DNA of 64,000 bases from Bacteriovoracia bacterium (GTDB lineage: Bacteria; Bdellovibrionota; Bacteriovoracia; Bacteriovoracales; Bacteriovoracaceae), in contig JAUIIL010000002.1 in the NCBI GenBank assembly GCA_030431635.1, forward strand, positions 372,001 through 436,000, written 5' to 3'. The translations under genes were made by a program, and so were the position numbers. Numbering within the stretch: position 1 is the stretch's first letter; each line of letters opens with the position of its first letter. Positions 16,628-25,578 of this stretch are shown here, piece by piece. Below the pieces are notes generated by a model. The model did not search any database, was not told the DNA's origin, and saw nothing but the letters and a program-made list of their open reading frames with translations.

Positions 16628-18621
16628 GAATGATAATTTGGGGAATTTTTATGTTGAGTTTAAATCTTTACGCTTCAGGTGGAAAAGGTAACGGAGGAGA
16701 CGTTGTTGTCTGTAAGAAGGGTGGAAAAACCACTTATGAGACCCTTGATATCTACGAAGAGAGGCAGTTAACGGGCAAAGAAGTTGAACTAACAGTGAAT
16801 AAAGAATTCACGAGAAGAAACTCTGCTTACTGGAAAAGGTATACAATGAACGGTTTTAAAACAAGCTATATAGATTATGCCTTAGCAATGATTGAATCAT
16901 TAAAGTCTTTGAAAGATTGGAGATACGAGACATATAAAAGTCGGATTTATAATTTTCTTAAAAACTCTCAAGTCGAACATGGAACAGATCTACCTGATAT
17001 AAATGATTCTGAGCACCTTTATTTTCCAAAGGATTGCAGGATCAAACAAATAGCCATTCAATGGAAAACTCCTCAAAACGGAAAGCGCTATCGTTTGGAT
17101 GGAGATTTATGGGATAAGCTTGATGATAAGAACAAGGCAGCTCTAGTTATTCACGAAATAGTTTTTGAAGAAGCGATTAATATTGGTCATCGAAACGCAA
17201 TTGTGACAAGAAAAATAACGAGAGACTGGTTAACAGGTAAGCTTCAAAAAGTTTATTCAAGACTTAGTTATGAAGGTATGCTTTTTAGTCAAATTGATTT
17301 GAATTCAAAACCATCATTCGACGAATTGGAAGATGAATTGAAGAACACTAAATATATTTATAGAGCTCATGAATACTCAATCCATTTATACTACAAATAT
17401 AAATGGATTGGGTTTGTTAAAGAACTTGTCAAAAGAGAAATCAGAACCCTACCTTATGTAATTTTGGATGTCATTTTTGAGAATTTAAACTTTGCTGCTA
17501 TCGATGATGCGAAAAATGAGCTCCACTCTTTATTTCAGGGGTTTGATACCGATGGTAAAATAGTATTTATTAAAAATATTACCAAGAGAGCAGTCTCTGG
17601 AGCCTGGTATGAACCACAAGATCTTTATAAAAGAATTCCTTTTATAAATGACTACCAGTCATTCATATTTAAAATGGTTTTACAGAATAAATTGCCATAT
17701 TCTTCTTTTGCTTTAATTAATAATTTGTCAGATGAATCAAAAAGGTTAGTAGAGGAAAAAGCTTTATCTTATGAGGAGTCGATGAACTTTGTTGAAGCAT
17801 TATCAATGACAGGAAAAATTTTTAATAAAGTTAGGTTTTCTCAAAAGCTGACAAGTAAAGTACAAAAAATAGCAATGAAGAGAACTTTAGCGAAATCTAA
17901 TATCAATATTAGTTATGATAGACTTGATACAATAAACCTTCTAAAGCTTCTTTTCTCTGGTGAAAATTTTTCTCATGAAAGCCTTGTTTTCACGAAGAAA
18001 TTTTATTCCTATTTTATAAAAAAACAAGATTGGTTTTATATGTCTCTTATGACTGATGCTATAATGGAGTCAAAGAGTAGAAATGAAATGGATTTTGTTC
18101 ATTTTATAAATTCAATATCAGGTTTATTAGTACGATCTTTGGAATTAACTCCGAAGAGACCAGCAAACCCATTTTATGATCTTAAAACAAACCTTTTGTC
18201 AAAAATAGCAAAGACTTTGAAAGGTGTAGATGAGGTGAGCGAAGAGTTAGATGACTTTCTCATTTACCATATAGATAATGCAAGTGTGATTGGTTTCTTT
18301 TCTCAAAAAAGAACTATTAATAATGAAATTCAAAACTTAGTTTCTAAATATATAAGAAATTTATTTGATGGAAGACTTTATGAAATTGAGAACAGCTATT
18401 ATAAAGTTTTAACTAAATCAGTTTATCTGACTGATTTTACACAAAGTGTAGGAGCTTTTTATTTGAGAAACTCACGTATCGACTTAGATTTAATTGGTTG
18501 GTTAAAAGTATTTATAGACAGAGAGCTTAATGACGAAGCAATCCATGCTGTAAAATACATATACCAAACGACAAATAATAAGAAAATAAAAGAACTTGCT
18601 GAAAGAGTTTTAAATCAATAA
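16624..18621 (+). CDS. Large secreted protein with N-terminal GKGNGG motif, partner of TIGR02147 protein
   Basis: A 665-residue protein with a signal peptide (MLSLNLYASG), immediately followed by GKGNGGDVVVC and TLDIYEE. A further Cys (KDCRIKQIAIQW) and a segment HEIVFEEAINIGHRNA (H177, E178, H189) match positions in the smaller protein at 20347-21594. The remaining 450 residues are helical and unlike anything I recognise. ATGA overlap with the upstream regulator implies co-expression. The HE/GH residues could bind metal (inference only). Exported, probably periplasmic or surface. A strong hairpin follows the gene. Confidence 0.7.
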   Translation: MRMIIWGIFMLSLNLYASGGKGNGGDVVVCKKGGKTTYETLDIYEERQLTGKEVELTVNKEFTRRNSAYWKRYTMNGFKTSYIDYALAMIESLKSLKDWRYETYKSRIYNFLKNSQVEHGTDLPDINDSEHLYFPKDCRIKQIAIQWKTPQNGKRYRLDGDLWDKLDDKNKAALVIHEIVFEEAINIGHRNAIVTRKITRDWLTGKLQKVYSRLSYEGMLFSQIDLNSKPSFDELEDELKNTKYIYRAHEYSIHLYYKYKWIGFVKELVKREIRTLPYVILDVIFENLNFAAIDDAKNELHSLFQGFDTDGKIVFIKNITKRAVSGAWYEPQDLYKRIPFINDYQSFIFKMVLQNKLPYSSFALINNLSDESKRLVEEKALSYEESMNFVEALSMTGKIFNKVRFSQKLTSKVQKIAMKRTLAKSNINISYDRLDTINLLKLLFSGENFSHESLVFTKKFYSYFIKKQDWFYMSLMTDAIMESKSRNEMDFVHFINSISGLLVRSLELTPKRPANPFYDLKTNLLSKIAKTLKGVDEVSEELDDFLIYHIDNASVIGFFSQKRTINNEIQNLVSKYIRNLFDGRLYEIENSYYKVLTKSVYLTDFTQSVGAFYLRNSRIDLDLIGWLKVFIDRELNDEAIHAVKYIYQTTNNKKIKELAERVLNQ

Positions 18622-18633
18622 CTTGAATGATCG

Positions 18634-18664
18634 TGGATACCTTTCTAAAAAAGAAAGGTATCCA
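18634..18664 (+). terminator. Hairpin after the GNGG secreted-protein gene
   Basis: A perfect 13-bp stem, TGGATACCTTTCT (18634-18646) with AGAAAGGTATCCA (18652-18664), around an A-rich 5-nt loop, 13 nt after the stop. There is no long T tract on either side, so it may be a terminator in either direction or an mRNA-stabilising hairpin. It lies between convergent genes. Confidence 0.55.
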
Positions 18665-18698
18665 TTAATGTTGCTTTCAATATCTAAAATCTTTTTTC

Positions 18699-19343
18699 CT
18701 AATTTTTTGGTATGAGAATACCGTTATCATCATCAAGGAAAGAGTAAATAAAGAAGGGGGTATTTTTAATTCGTTTTAGTTTAACGTCATAATAACGACC
18801 CCATTTAATAAAAATATCGCCTTTTATAATCTTTACTTTTCGAATGAAGTTATTATTAGGCTCTCCCCAGTCTTTAAGACTTGCCATAATTCTCCCACCT
18901 TTCTTAAAAAAAGTAATATGACAACTAGAGCAACTTGATTTTTTTAAATCATAGACAGTGTCTAACTTAGCGGGAAAAGACTCAGGGTTAGAAACCTTTG
19001 AAATAAAAACTCCTCGGTATTGATACCCCTCGTATTCATCTTTAAAAAAATAAATGAGTCCAGCAATGTCACTGACAGCTTTTAGCTTGATAGAAAATTG
19101 ATTTTTCCATTTGATGAAAACATAGTTTCCTTCAATTCCTACTTCTTTGATATAATCTACTCCGACGTCTCCCCAGTCCATTAGTTTTGCTTTAATAGAG
19201 CCTGAGTCAGTTTGGAAAAACTCAACCGAGCAGGTTTCGCAAGAAGAATCAACTAATTTATAGTTATAATTAAGCTTGATTGGAAAATTGGCCATTGTGG
19301 CATTAGAAAATAAAAAACAGAAAATAAGATAGAATTTCTTCAT
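18699..19343 (-). CDS. Secreted protein of two tandem SCxxC repeat domains
   Basis: A 214-residue protein with a signal peptide (FYLIFCFLFSNATMA). It then has two homologous units of about 90 residues: residues 20-115 (FPIKLNYNYKLVDSSCETC, KLMDWGD, YVFIKWKNQFSIKLK) and residues 122-210 (FPAKLDTVYDLKKSSCSSC, SLKDWGE, DIFIKWGRYYDVKLK). Each has an SCxxC pair that could form a disulfide or bind metal. No known family is recognised. It lies leftward between two regulator/GNGG modules, with its own upstream region. A role in those modules is suggested by position only. Confidence 0.7.
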   Translation of the reverse strand: MKKFYLIFCFLFSNATMANFPIKLNYNYKLVDSSCETCSVEFFQTDSGSIKAKLMDWGDVGVDYIKEVGIEGNYVFIKWKNQFSIKLKAVSDIAGLIYFFKDEYEGYQYRGVFISKVSNPESFPAKLDTVYDLKKSSCSSCHITFFKKGGRIMASLKDWGEPNNNFIRKVKIIKGDIFIKWGRYYDVKLKRIKNTPFFIYSFLDDDNGILIPKN

Positions 19344-19577
19344 AACGACCTCCCATGTTGTGTAAGAAGAATACTATGTTTATCAATGAGCACTGAAATA
19401 TTGTCAACGAAAGCAAAGTTAAACTGGGGGCAGGAATAAGACATAAAAAAATAACGCAAAGTGTGTGTCTCGTTCATGGCCTCACCAATAAGAGGACCTA
19501 AGCAGAGAAAGGAGGAAATCAGGTTGATAAATAACGAATGATTATGCTAGGTTCGGTGGACAAAAATACGAGAGGAA

Positions 19578-20357
19578 ATGATGAGGCCCAACAATTTTCA
19601 ACAAATTGTTTTACAACAAGAATTATGTTCGAAAAAAACGCGTAACAACAGTTTCTCCTTAAGAGCTTTTGCTTCGTTTCTTGATGTTGATTCTTCAAGT
19701 CTATCTAAAGTATTAAGAGGTGAGAGAGTTTTTAACATGAAGAATACTAGTTCAGTAGCGAAAAAGTTAAAGCTCAAAGGTCTTAGACTTGAGAATTTTA
19801 TCAGGGCCAAAATAAATGATTTAAAAATTGAAAAAATAGGCTTTGAGAATAAACTTGTTCTTGATTGTAAAACATATAAAAAAATAATAGAGGATTGGGA
19901 ATATTACGCGTTACTTGACTTAGTTAACACGAAAAATTTTGTGATGAACTTTATTTGGATTGGCGCGCGTTTAGGAATAAGTGAAAAAAGAGCTGAGGAC
20001 GTTTTTTATAGTCTTCATCAATATGGGTTTATTGAAATCTCTGAGGACGGGAGTATTTCAACGAATAATATTCATTTTTGTACCTCTGAAGATATTAACT
20101 CATCCGTTTTACAAAAAGCCCATATAAAGGCTTCTGAGCTCGCTATCAGTAAAATAGAGTCAATCGATGTGAATCTTAGAGACTATTCTGTTATTACAAT
20201 GCCAGTTTCTAAAGATTTACTTCCTGTTGCAAAAGACCTTATTAGAGATTTTAGAGTTAGACTTTCAGAGTTATTACAAAGTGGTGATAGTGATGAAGTG
20301 TATCAAATGAATATTCAACTTTTTCCTTTAAGCAAAGAAGTTTGTCATGAAATGTAG
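19578..20357 (+). CDS. TIGR02147-family protein (putative transcriptional regulator), second copy
   Basis: A 259-residue paralogue of the 15794-16627 product. The N-terminal HTH-like part is NNSFSLRAFASFLDVDSSSL then LRGERVF; the C-terminal family segment is EVYQMNIQLFPLSKE. ATG 19578 (or 19581) follows GAGAGG. The downstream secreted protein starts inside its last codons (11-nt overlap), repeating the architecture of the first module. Confidence 0.85.
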   Translation: MMRPNNFQQIVLQQELCSKKTRNNSFSLRAFASFLDVDSSSLSKVLRGERVFNMKNTSSVAKKLKLKGLRLENFIRAKINDLKIEKIGFENKLVLDCKTYKKIIEDWEYYALLDLVNTKNFVMNFIWIGARLGISEKRAEDVFYSLHQYGFIEISEDGSISTNNIHFCTSEDINSSVLQKAHIKASELAISKIESIDVNLRDYSVITMPVSKDLLPVAKDLIRDFRVRLSELLQSGDSDEVYQMNIQLFPLSKEVCHEM

Positions 20358-21594
20358 TTTAGTCGTATTTTTAATTTTGTTCTGTATCCTAAATAGTTTC
20401 GCTGGAGAGAAAGGAAACGGTGGCCCAGGGGTATTATGCTATGACTCTTTGTACACTCTTGATTTTTATGAATATTACGGTCAGCAAAAAGCGGAAGACA
20501 AGGTTATTCACTCATCCCACTTTAATAAAGAGTTGGAGAAAAGGTTCGAGCTTCTAGATAAGAAATTAAGACAAAACATAAAAAAGGCGATGTTAGTAGT
20601 AGGTGATGAGAAAAGTTGGTCAAGAGGGCCTATGAATAGAACTTTTGATTCTCATTATCTTGCTTACGAGCTTGAAGAGGGGTGTGAGCTTATTCAGCTT
20701 GTTCAAATGAAGGATGATAAAGTAAGTTGGAATATTCAATATTACGATGAACTCAGGGCCATTCAAAAAAAGATCATGTGGTTACATGAAGTTATTTATT
20801 ACACTGGACGAACCTATTACGGGCATCAGCATTCATTCTTGGCCAGGGCACTGACCATAGAATTAATCAAGAAGATCATTTCTTCAGATGACTTAGGCCA
20901 AGTCCTTAAAATTTTTGTGAATCAAAGGAATTTCTTAAATCGTTTAAATAAAGCAACGATTGATGGGACTATATTTAAACTTCAAAACTCTAATTATGCC
21001 CATGTGAGTTGTCCTGAGAGGATAGGAATGGATCGTTTGTCCTTCTATCATTACATTTTTTATTTCCAAGGACACAGCTCTCTTGATTGGAAAGAATTTT
21101 TAAATGGAAGTAACAACGGTTATTATGTTTTTCATTCTGCATCTTTGGATGGTTACAACAATATTAATGCGAGACAAAGGCAGTACTTTCAAGAAAAGTA
21201 TATTCACAAGCTTTTAGCAAAGAGTGAGAACAAAGGAGAGATTCTTTATTTTAATGGTTATAATAACTATATTTTTCTCTCTTCCTTTGTTGAAAAAAAT
21301 CCATTAGCTCTTTACCTCAAAGAATTAGAAAAGCCTTTTCCCTATTGGGGAAAAGCGGGAGAGTACAGTCTTTATATAGAAAGAATTAGTGAGGAGCTCA
21401 AAAATAAACTTATTGAGAATAAATATGAAACTATCACGACTTATCATTTTGACTCTTCAGGTTCTTTGAGAGCTTCTAAGTTAGAAGAAGAATTAACGGA
21501 CAGCATTGTAAAAAATGGAACTAAGTGTAGTTATAAAAAAGAAGAAAACATCGCTATTCGCGATTTGGTAGAGAAAATAGAGCTTTCAAACTAA
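20347..21594 (+). CDS. Secreted protein with GEKGNGG motif, partner of second TIGR02147 protein
   Basis: A 415-residue protein with a signal peptide (SLVVFLILFCILNSFAG). The mature start has EKGNGGPGVLC and TLDFYEYYG, matching the 16624 protein. An internal LEEGCELIQL and HEVIYYTGRTYYGHQHSF match its Cys and HE/GH region. The C-terminal parts differ and this protein is about 250 residues shorter. No enzyme family is recognised. It overlaps the preceding regulator gene, so expression is coupled. Confidence 0.7.
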   Translation: MKCSLVVFLILFCILNSFAGEKGNGGPGVLCYDSLYTLDFYEYYGQQKAEDKVIHSSHFNKELEKRFELLDKKLRQNIKKAMLVVGDEKSWSRGPMNRTFDSHYLAYELEEGCELIQLVQMKDDKVSWNIQYYDELRAIQKKIMWLHEVIYYTGRTYYGHQHSFLARALTIELIKKIISSDDLGQVLKIFVNQRNFLNRLNKATIDGTIFKLQNSNYAHVSCPERIGMDRLSFYHYIFYFQGHSSLDWKEFLNGSNNGYYVFHSASLDGYNNINARQRQYFQEKYIHKLLAKSENKGEILYFNGYNNYIFLSSFVEKNPLALYLKELEKPFPYWGKAGEYSLYIERISEELKNKLIENKYETITTYHFDSSGSLRASKLEEELTDSIVKNGTKCSYKKEENIAIRDLVEKIELSN

Positions 21595-21699
21595 GATGCG
21601 CGTTGTGTTGTTTATGAATAATTTACAAACTTGAAAAGGCCTATTATCTAATTCTTTTAGTGACGTTATAAAGAAAAAAACACATTAAAGGATAGCTTG

Positions 21700-23091
21700 A
21701 TGAAACTTCTCACATTATTAGTCTTATTTTCTTCTTTTGTTTTCTCACAAACTTCATCTATTGAATCATTAGAAAAAGTTCTTTTTGAAAAAGACAATGA
21801 TGATGTTCGTACTGATGTTGTTATCGTTCAAAAAGAAGGACAAGTTATTTATGAGAGGTACGCAAGAGGATATAACGCTGATACCAAGCACCTTTCTTGG
21901 TCTATGGCCAAAACATTTGCTGGTATTTTAATTGGCCAGGCCCAAAAAGATGGTTATTTAAACCTTCAAGACAAGGTAAGCAATTACTACAAAGAATTTC
22001 AAGGTGAAGCTACAATTCTTGATCTTCTGCAAATGTCATCTGGTATTGATTTTATTGAAGAGTATTCTGGAGTTCCAGTTCATGTTGATGTTACCAAAAT
22101 GCTCTACCTTAATGGGCCAAAAGCCGGATTTGATAATTTTACTGTCACGAGAGAACTTAGAGAAGATTTAAAACCTGGGGAATACTTTTTTTACTCAAGT
22201 GGCGATAGCAATGTATTAATGGGAATTTTAAAGAAAGCGATTAATCAAAAGTCGGTTTATGATAATTATCCTTGGAAGTCATTATTTTCACCGTTAGGAG
22301 TTACGGCCACTTTTGAACAAGATAGTCATGGAACATTTGTTGGTTCTTCTTATATTTACATGTCTGGAAAAGATTATTTAAAAGTTGGAGAGCTTCTGGT
22401 AAATAAGGGGGAATTAAATGGCGAGCAAGTGATTCCTCAAGAATACTTCTCTCTTATGACCCAAGTTTCTCTTGGAGTTAATCAGTACGCAGATGCTCTG
22501 ACATCTCAAACGAGAGCTTACTCAGTTCAGGTTACAACAAATCAACCAATTGAAGGAAGAAACTTACCTCCTGAATATGAGGATCTTCCTAGTGACTCAC
22601 TCATTCTTATTGGACACCAAGGACAATTATTAATAGCAAGTCCCTCTCAGAAACTTGTTATTGTTAGACTTGCAACAGACAGTGGTTCAAGCTTTAAGAG
22701 AAGAGAATTTTTAAAGCACATCAAATCTCTTGCTGACGAAAAAGGTGTTCCTTATGAAAGTGCAAAAGAAGAGAATTCTTTATGGTACTCTCAAGAAGCA
22801 CCTGCTCCTATACTTGCTAAAGAGGAGGCTGCTCCAACTGCCGGGTTTTGGGATTATTTCAAGGTTCCAAGACTTATTGAGAGTTTGACCGCGAAAGAGA
22901 TGTGCTCGTGTGTTTTTGTCGTGGGTAGAAGCAAAAAAACATGTAAAAAGGATCTGCAAACATCGGTTCCATTAAAATTCTTTGTTGATATTAATAGAGA
23001 GAAAAAAACAGTAAGCTCTTTTATTATCCCAGGTGTTGTTGAAAAAGCTCAATACAGAGGGGAAAAGCTTGGTTGTGCTTTAGTTTTTTAA
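21700..23091 (+). CDS. Secreted serine hydrolase of the beta-lactamase/6-aminohexanoate-hydrolase type
   Basis: A 463-residue protein with a signal peptide (LLTLLVLFSSFVFSQ). The beta-lactamase-fold SxxK is S68-M-A-K71 (LSWSMAKTFAG). A Tyr motif, YSSGDSNVLMG, begins at Y165. A GHQGQ segment could serve as the third motif. The overall pattern fits the class C-related serine hydrolases that include 6-aminohexanoate-dimer hydrolases; substrate is unknown. After residue about 375 there is an added C-terminal region with cysteines (MCSCVFVVGRSKKTCKKD). ATG 21700 has AAAGGA 8 nt upstream. Confidence 0.82.
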   Translation: MKLLTLLVLFSSFVFSQTSSIESLEKVLFEKDNDDVRTDVVIVQKEGQVIYERYARGYNADTKHLSWSMAKTFAGILIGQAQKDGYLNLQDKVSNYYKEFQGEATILDLLQMSSGIDFIEEYSGVPVHVDVTKMLYLNGPKAGFDNFTVTRELREDLKPGEYFFYSSGDSNVLMGILKKAINQKSVYDNYPWKSLFSPLGVTATFEQDSHGTFVGSSYIYMSGKDYLKVGELLVNKGELNGEQVIPQEYFSLMTQVSLGVNQYADALTSQTRAYSVQVTTNQPIEGRNLPPEYEDLPSDSLILIGHQGQLLIASPSQKLVIVRLATDSGSSFKRREFLKHIKSLADEKGVPYESAKEENSLWYSQEAPAPILAKEEAAPTAGFWDYFKVPRLIESLTAKEMCSCVFVVGRSKKTCKKDLQTSVPLKFFVDINREKKTVSSFIIPGVVEKAQYRGEKLGCALVF

Positions 23092-24282
23092 TTCCTTGAG
23101 TAAAGTTTCTGCGGCCCTTTGACCAGAATACATAGCTCCTTCAATGGAGGGAGTTTGAGTATAGTCACCAGCCAGGATAACATTCTTTTTTACTATTGAA
23201 GATTTGCCCTGGTCGAAAGATACCGGGAGGGCCTTTTCAATGTGGAAGGTTTTCAAATGATTCCAGTTCATATGTGTAAAAAGATTCCAAGAGTTAAGTT
23301 CATTTAAGACTTCTTCTGGAGATGGAGATTGCTTTTTAAGGATGTTAACACTCATCAAGGCCTTTCTTGTTTGAGAATATTGAGGGTTTACTTGAGTCAA
23401 GAATGCAATGTGATTCACATATCCTTTACCACTAGCATTTAATAGTAAATAAGAACTTTTTAAAGGCTCCTCTTCGGCCCAAAAGTACTGGGTCGTTACA
23501 GAGCGAGACTTCGAAGATATATCCTCTTCAGGCATCAATTTCGCTAACTGATGTGAGGGTAAGCAAAGAATAACTTTACTAAAGGTTTTCTCTTCTCCAT
23601 TTTCAAAAGTTAAAAGAACATTGTTTGAGTTTTGAACTATTTTTTTTAATGAAGATTTAAAATGAATTCGAGAGGAAGGTATTGATTGAGATAAGACTTG
23701 AGGAAGCTGCTGAATACCTTGAGAAGGTAGACAAGCAAGTCCTTTAGAAAAAAGTTGGTAAAGAGTGAGAAAATAATTGGCCGGAGTTTCTAAGTTTTCT
23801 TCCAAAAATACTCCAGAGAAAAAAGGCTTAAAAAACTGCTTGATGATTTGTTCAGAAAAACCTTCGTGATTTAAAAAATTAAAGGTGCTGATTTTTTTAT
23901 CACTTGATTGCCCCTTGAGTTTTAAAATTTTTAGTTTATCTTCAAAAGAGCCTATAGGACTTGTTAAGGTCGAAAGAAGAGTTGATGGCCTTCTTATGGG
24001 GTCCCCAATAAGAGAGGTTTTACCAGGTTTTTGGTAAATAAGGCAGCCGGGTTCAAAAGGTTTTAATTCAAGTTCTTGAATATTCAGATGCTTTTGAAGC
24101 TGAGGATAAGAATTAAGAATAATTTGAAATCCATGATCGAGTAGAAACCCTCGATAAGTCTCGGTTTTTAGTCTTCCTCCAACACAGTTAGAACTCTCGA
24201 ACAATTGATAATCAATCCCATTTTCTTGCAAAATTTTTGCACAAACAAGCCCACTCAGTCCTGCTCCGATAACTGCTATCAT
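23080..24282 (-). CDS. FAD-dependent oxidoreductase (amine oxidase/protoporphyrinogen oxidase-like)
   Basis: A 400-residue protein starting at ATG 24282, chosen because GAGG lies 5 nt upstream and the Rossmann motif begins at once (MIAVIGAGLSGLVCAKIL). ESSNCVGGRLKT supplies the second dinucleotide-binding signature, and ILAGDYTQTPSIEGAMYSG is the usual C-terminal FAD contact. The family oxidises amines, porphyrinogens or carotenoid-like substrates; the substrate here cannot be told. It overlaps the 3' end of the convergent serine hydrolase gene by 12 bp. Confidence 0.85.
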   Translation of the reverse strand: MIAVIGAGLSGLVCAKILQENGIDYQLFESSNCVGGRLKTETYRGFLLDHGFQIILNSYPQLQKHLNIQELELKPFEPGCLIYQKPGKTSLIGDPIRRPSTLLSTLTSPIGSFEDKLKILKLKGQSSDKKISTFNFLNHEGFSEQIIKQFFKPFFSGVFLEENLETPANYFLTLYQLFSKGLACLPSQGIQQLPQVLSQSIPSSRIHFKSSLKKIVQNSNNVLLTFENGEEKTFSKVILCLPSHQLAKLMPEEDISSKSRSVTTQYFWAEEEPLKSSYLLLNASGKGYVNHIAFLTQVNPQYSQTRKALMSVNILKKQSPSPEEVLNELNSWNLFTHMNWNHLKTFHIEKALPVSFDQGKSSIVKKNVILAGDYTQTPSIEGAMYSGQRAAETLLKELKN

Positions 24283-24378
24283 ACTAACCTCAAATTTTGC
24301 TTCCGTAGAAATAGTATAGTTACCTGATTTGAATTTGGCGAGGTTTTCCTTCACATAAAGAGTGATTATGAATACATT

Positions 24379-24840
24379 ATGTTTATGAAAATCTTTGTTA
24401 ACACAGTAGTCAATAATCATTATCTTAAGGTTGCCGAAGGTTTCAATTTGGAACTATTCAAGGCCTTAAAACCTTCTTTTGTGGATTTGGAAGTGAAGCG
24501 TTTTGATGGATGTAAAAAGTCTGATAGGTTTCACCTGGTTATTGGTTTGTTTAAACTATTTCGTCAGGATTGGATAGGTGTTATAACTGAGGATGGGCAA
24601 AATGAAGAAGAGGCTTATTTTATTGATGAGGGAGTTAAGCTTCCTAAACCACTAATCAAGTGGAAGCATAAACATAGAATCATCAAGCAATCAGAGTTTA
24701 ACTCACTCATAAGAGATGAAATTGAGTATTTTACAAATAACTCTTTACTTGATTGGCTCATATGGCCTGTGATGAAAATACAGTTTTCTTTAAGAAGCCC
24801 TATTTATAAAAAAATATTTAATGCAAAAGGAGAGAAATGA
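24379..24840 (+). CDS. SRPBCC/START-like ligand-binding protein
   Basis: A 153-residue soluble protein with the helix-grip pattern of SRPBCC cyclase/ligand-binding families: LKVAEGFNLELFKAL, then DWIGVITEDGQNEEEAYFID and WKHKHRIIKQ. It has no signal peptide. Starts at 24379 and 24385 are both possible; neither has a strong ribosome site. The stop overlaps the pdxH start (ATGA), so the pair is co-translated. It is divergent from the FAD oxidoreductase, with about 95 bp between. It may handle a hydrophobic ligand; function unknown. Confidence 0.7.
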   Translation: MFMKIFVNTVVNNHYLKVAEGFNLELFKALKPSFVDLEVKRFDGCKKSDRFHLVIGLFKLFRQDWIGVITEDGQNEEEAYFIDEGVKLPKPLIKWKHKHRIIKQSEFNSLIRDEIEYFTNNSLLDWLIWPVMKIQFSLRSPIYKKIFNAKGEK

Positions 24841-25439
24841 ATCTTTCTTTATTTAATCTAACACTAGAGCCCTTTGACAACTTTCAATCCTGGTATTTAG
24901 AAGCAAAAAACAAGGAAGAAAATGCAGACGCGTTTGTTTTATCTACCGCAAATCTTGAAGGGGAGCCATCAGCCAGATACCTTCTTCACAAAGGAATTCA
25001 CGATAAAAAATTTTGTTTTTATTCAAACTACAATTCAAGAAAAGCTAAAGATATTTTTGAAAATCCCAGAGCTTGTATGAGCTTCTTTTGGCATAGGAGT
25101 GGTCGTCAAGTTCGAGTTTCAGGAAATGTTGAAAAAATGGAAGAAAAACTCTCTCGTGAATATTTTTATTCTCGTAGTTTTGAGAGCCAGTTAGCATCAG
25201 CTTTATCAAATCAATCAGCTCCGATGAGTTCAAAAGAGGAGTTTATGAAAGATTTTAACCATAAGAAAGAGCTTTTTAAAAATAAGGGAAAAATTGAATA
25301 CCCTAAAAACTGGGGTGGGTTCTATCTCGTTCCCAATAAGTTTGAGTTTTTTATTTATGGAGAGCATCGAATTAATGATAGAATTGAGTTTTTGCGAGCT
25401 GAAAATGAAAGCTGGAGAGTTCAACTTCTCTATCCTTAA
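24837..25439 (+). CDS. pdxH: Pyridoxamine 5'-phosphate oxidase
   Basis: A 200-residue FMN enzyme that oxidises pyridoxine or pyridoxamine phosphate to pyridoxal phosphate, the last step of vitamin B6 synthesis and salvage. Seen: SARYLLHKGIHDKKFCFYSN and SRKAKDIFENPRACMSFFWH in the FMN-binding half. GRQVRVSGNVEKM, then NWGGFYLVPNKFEFF and a C-terminal RVQLLYP end match the family. Length is slightly short of the usual 210-220. It overlaps the upstream SRPBCC gene at ATGA. Confidence 0.92.
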   Translation: MNLSLFNLTLEPFDNFQSWYLEAKNKEENADAFVLSTANLEGEPSARYLLHKGIHDKKFCFYSNYNSRKAKDIFENPRACMSFFWHRSGRQVRVSGNVEKMEEKLSREYFYSRSFESQLASALSNQSAPMSSKEEFMKDFNHKKELFKNKGKIEYPKNWGGFYLVPNKFEFFIYGEHRINDRIEFLRAENESWRVQLLYP

Positions 25440-25465
25440 AAAGTAGCAATTTTTGTTGCCACTTT
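25440..25465 (+). terminator. Weak hairpin after pdxH
   Basis: A 10-bp stem with one mismatch (AAAGTAGCAA / TTGCCACTTT) around a T-rich loop directly after the pdxH stop. There is no T tract after it, so this is only a candidate terminator. Confidence 0.4.
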
Positions 25466-25578
25466 CCCAATCTCATAGACATATCCCTTATTGTCATTTT
25501 AATGACTTAGGTCAAAGACAGTGTTTGCCCTCATAATAGGTTTAGGCTTTCTAAAGTTTTAAGAGGGAATAAGAGAGT

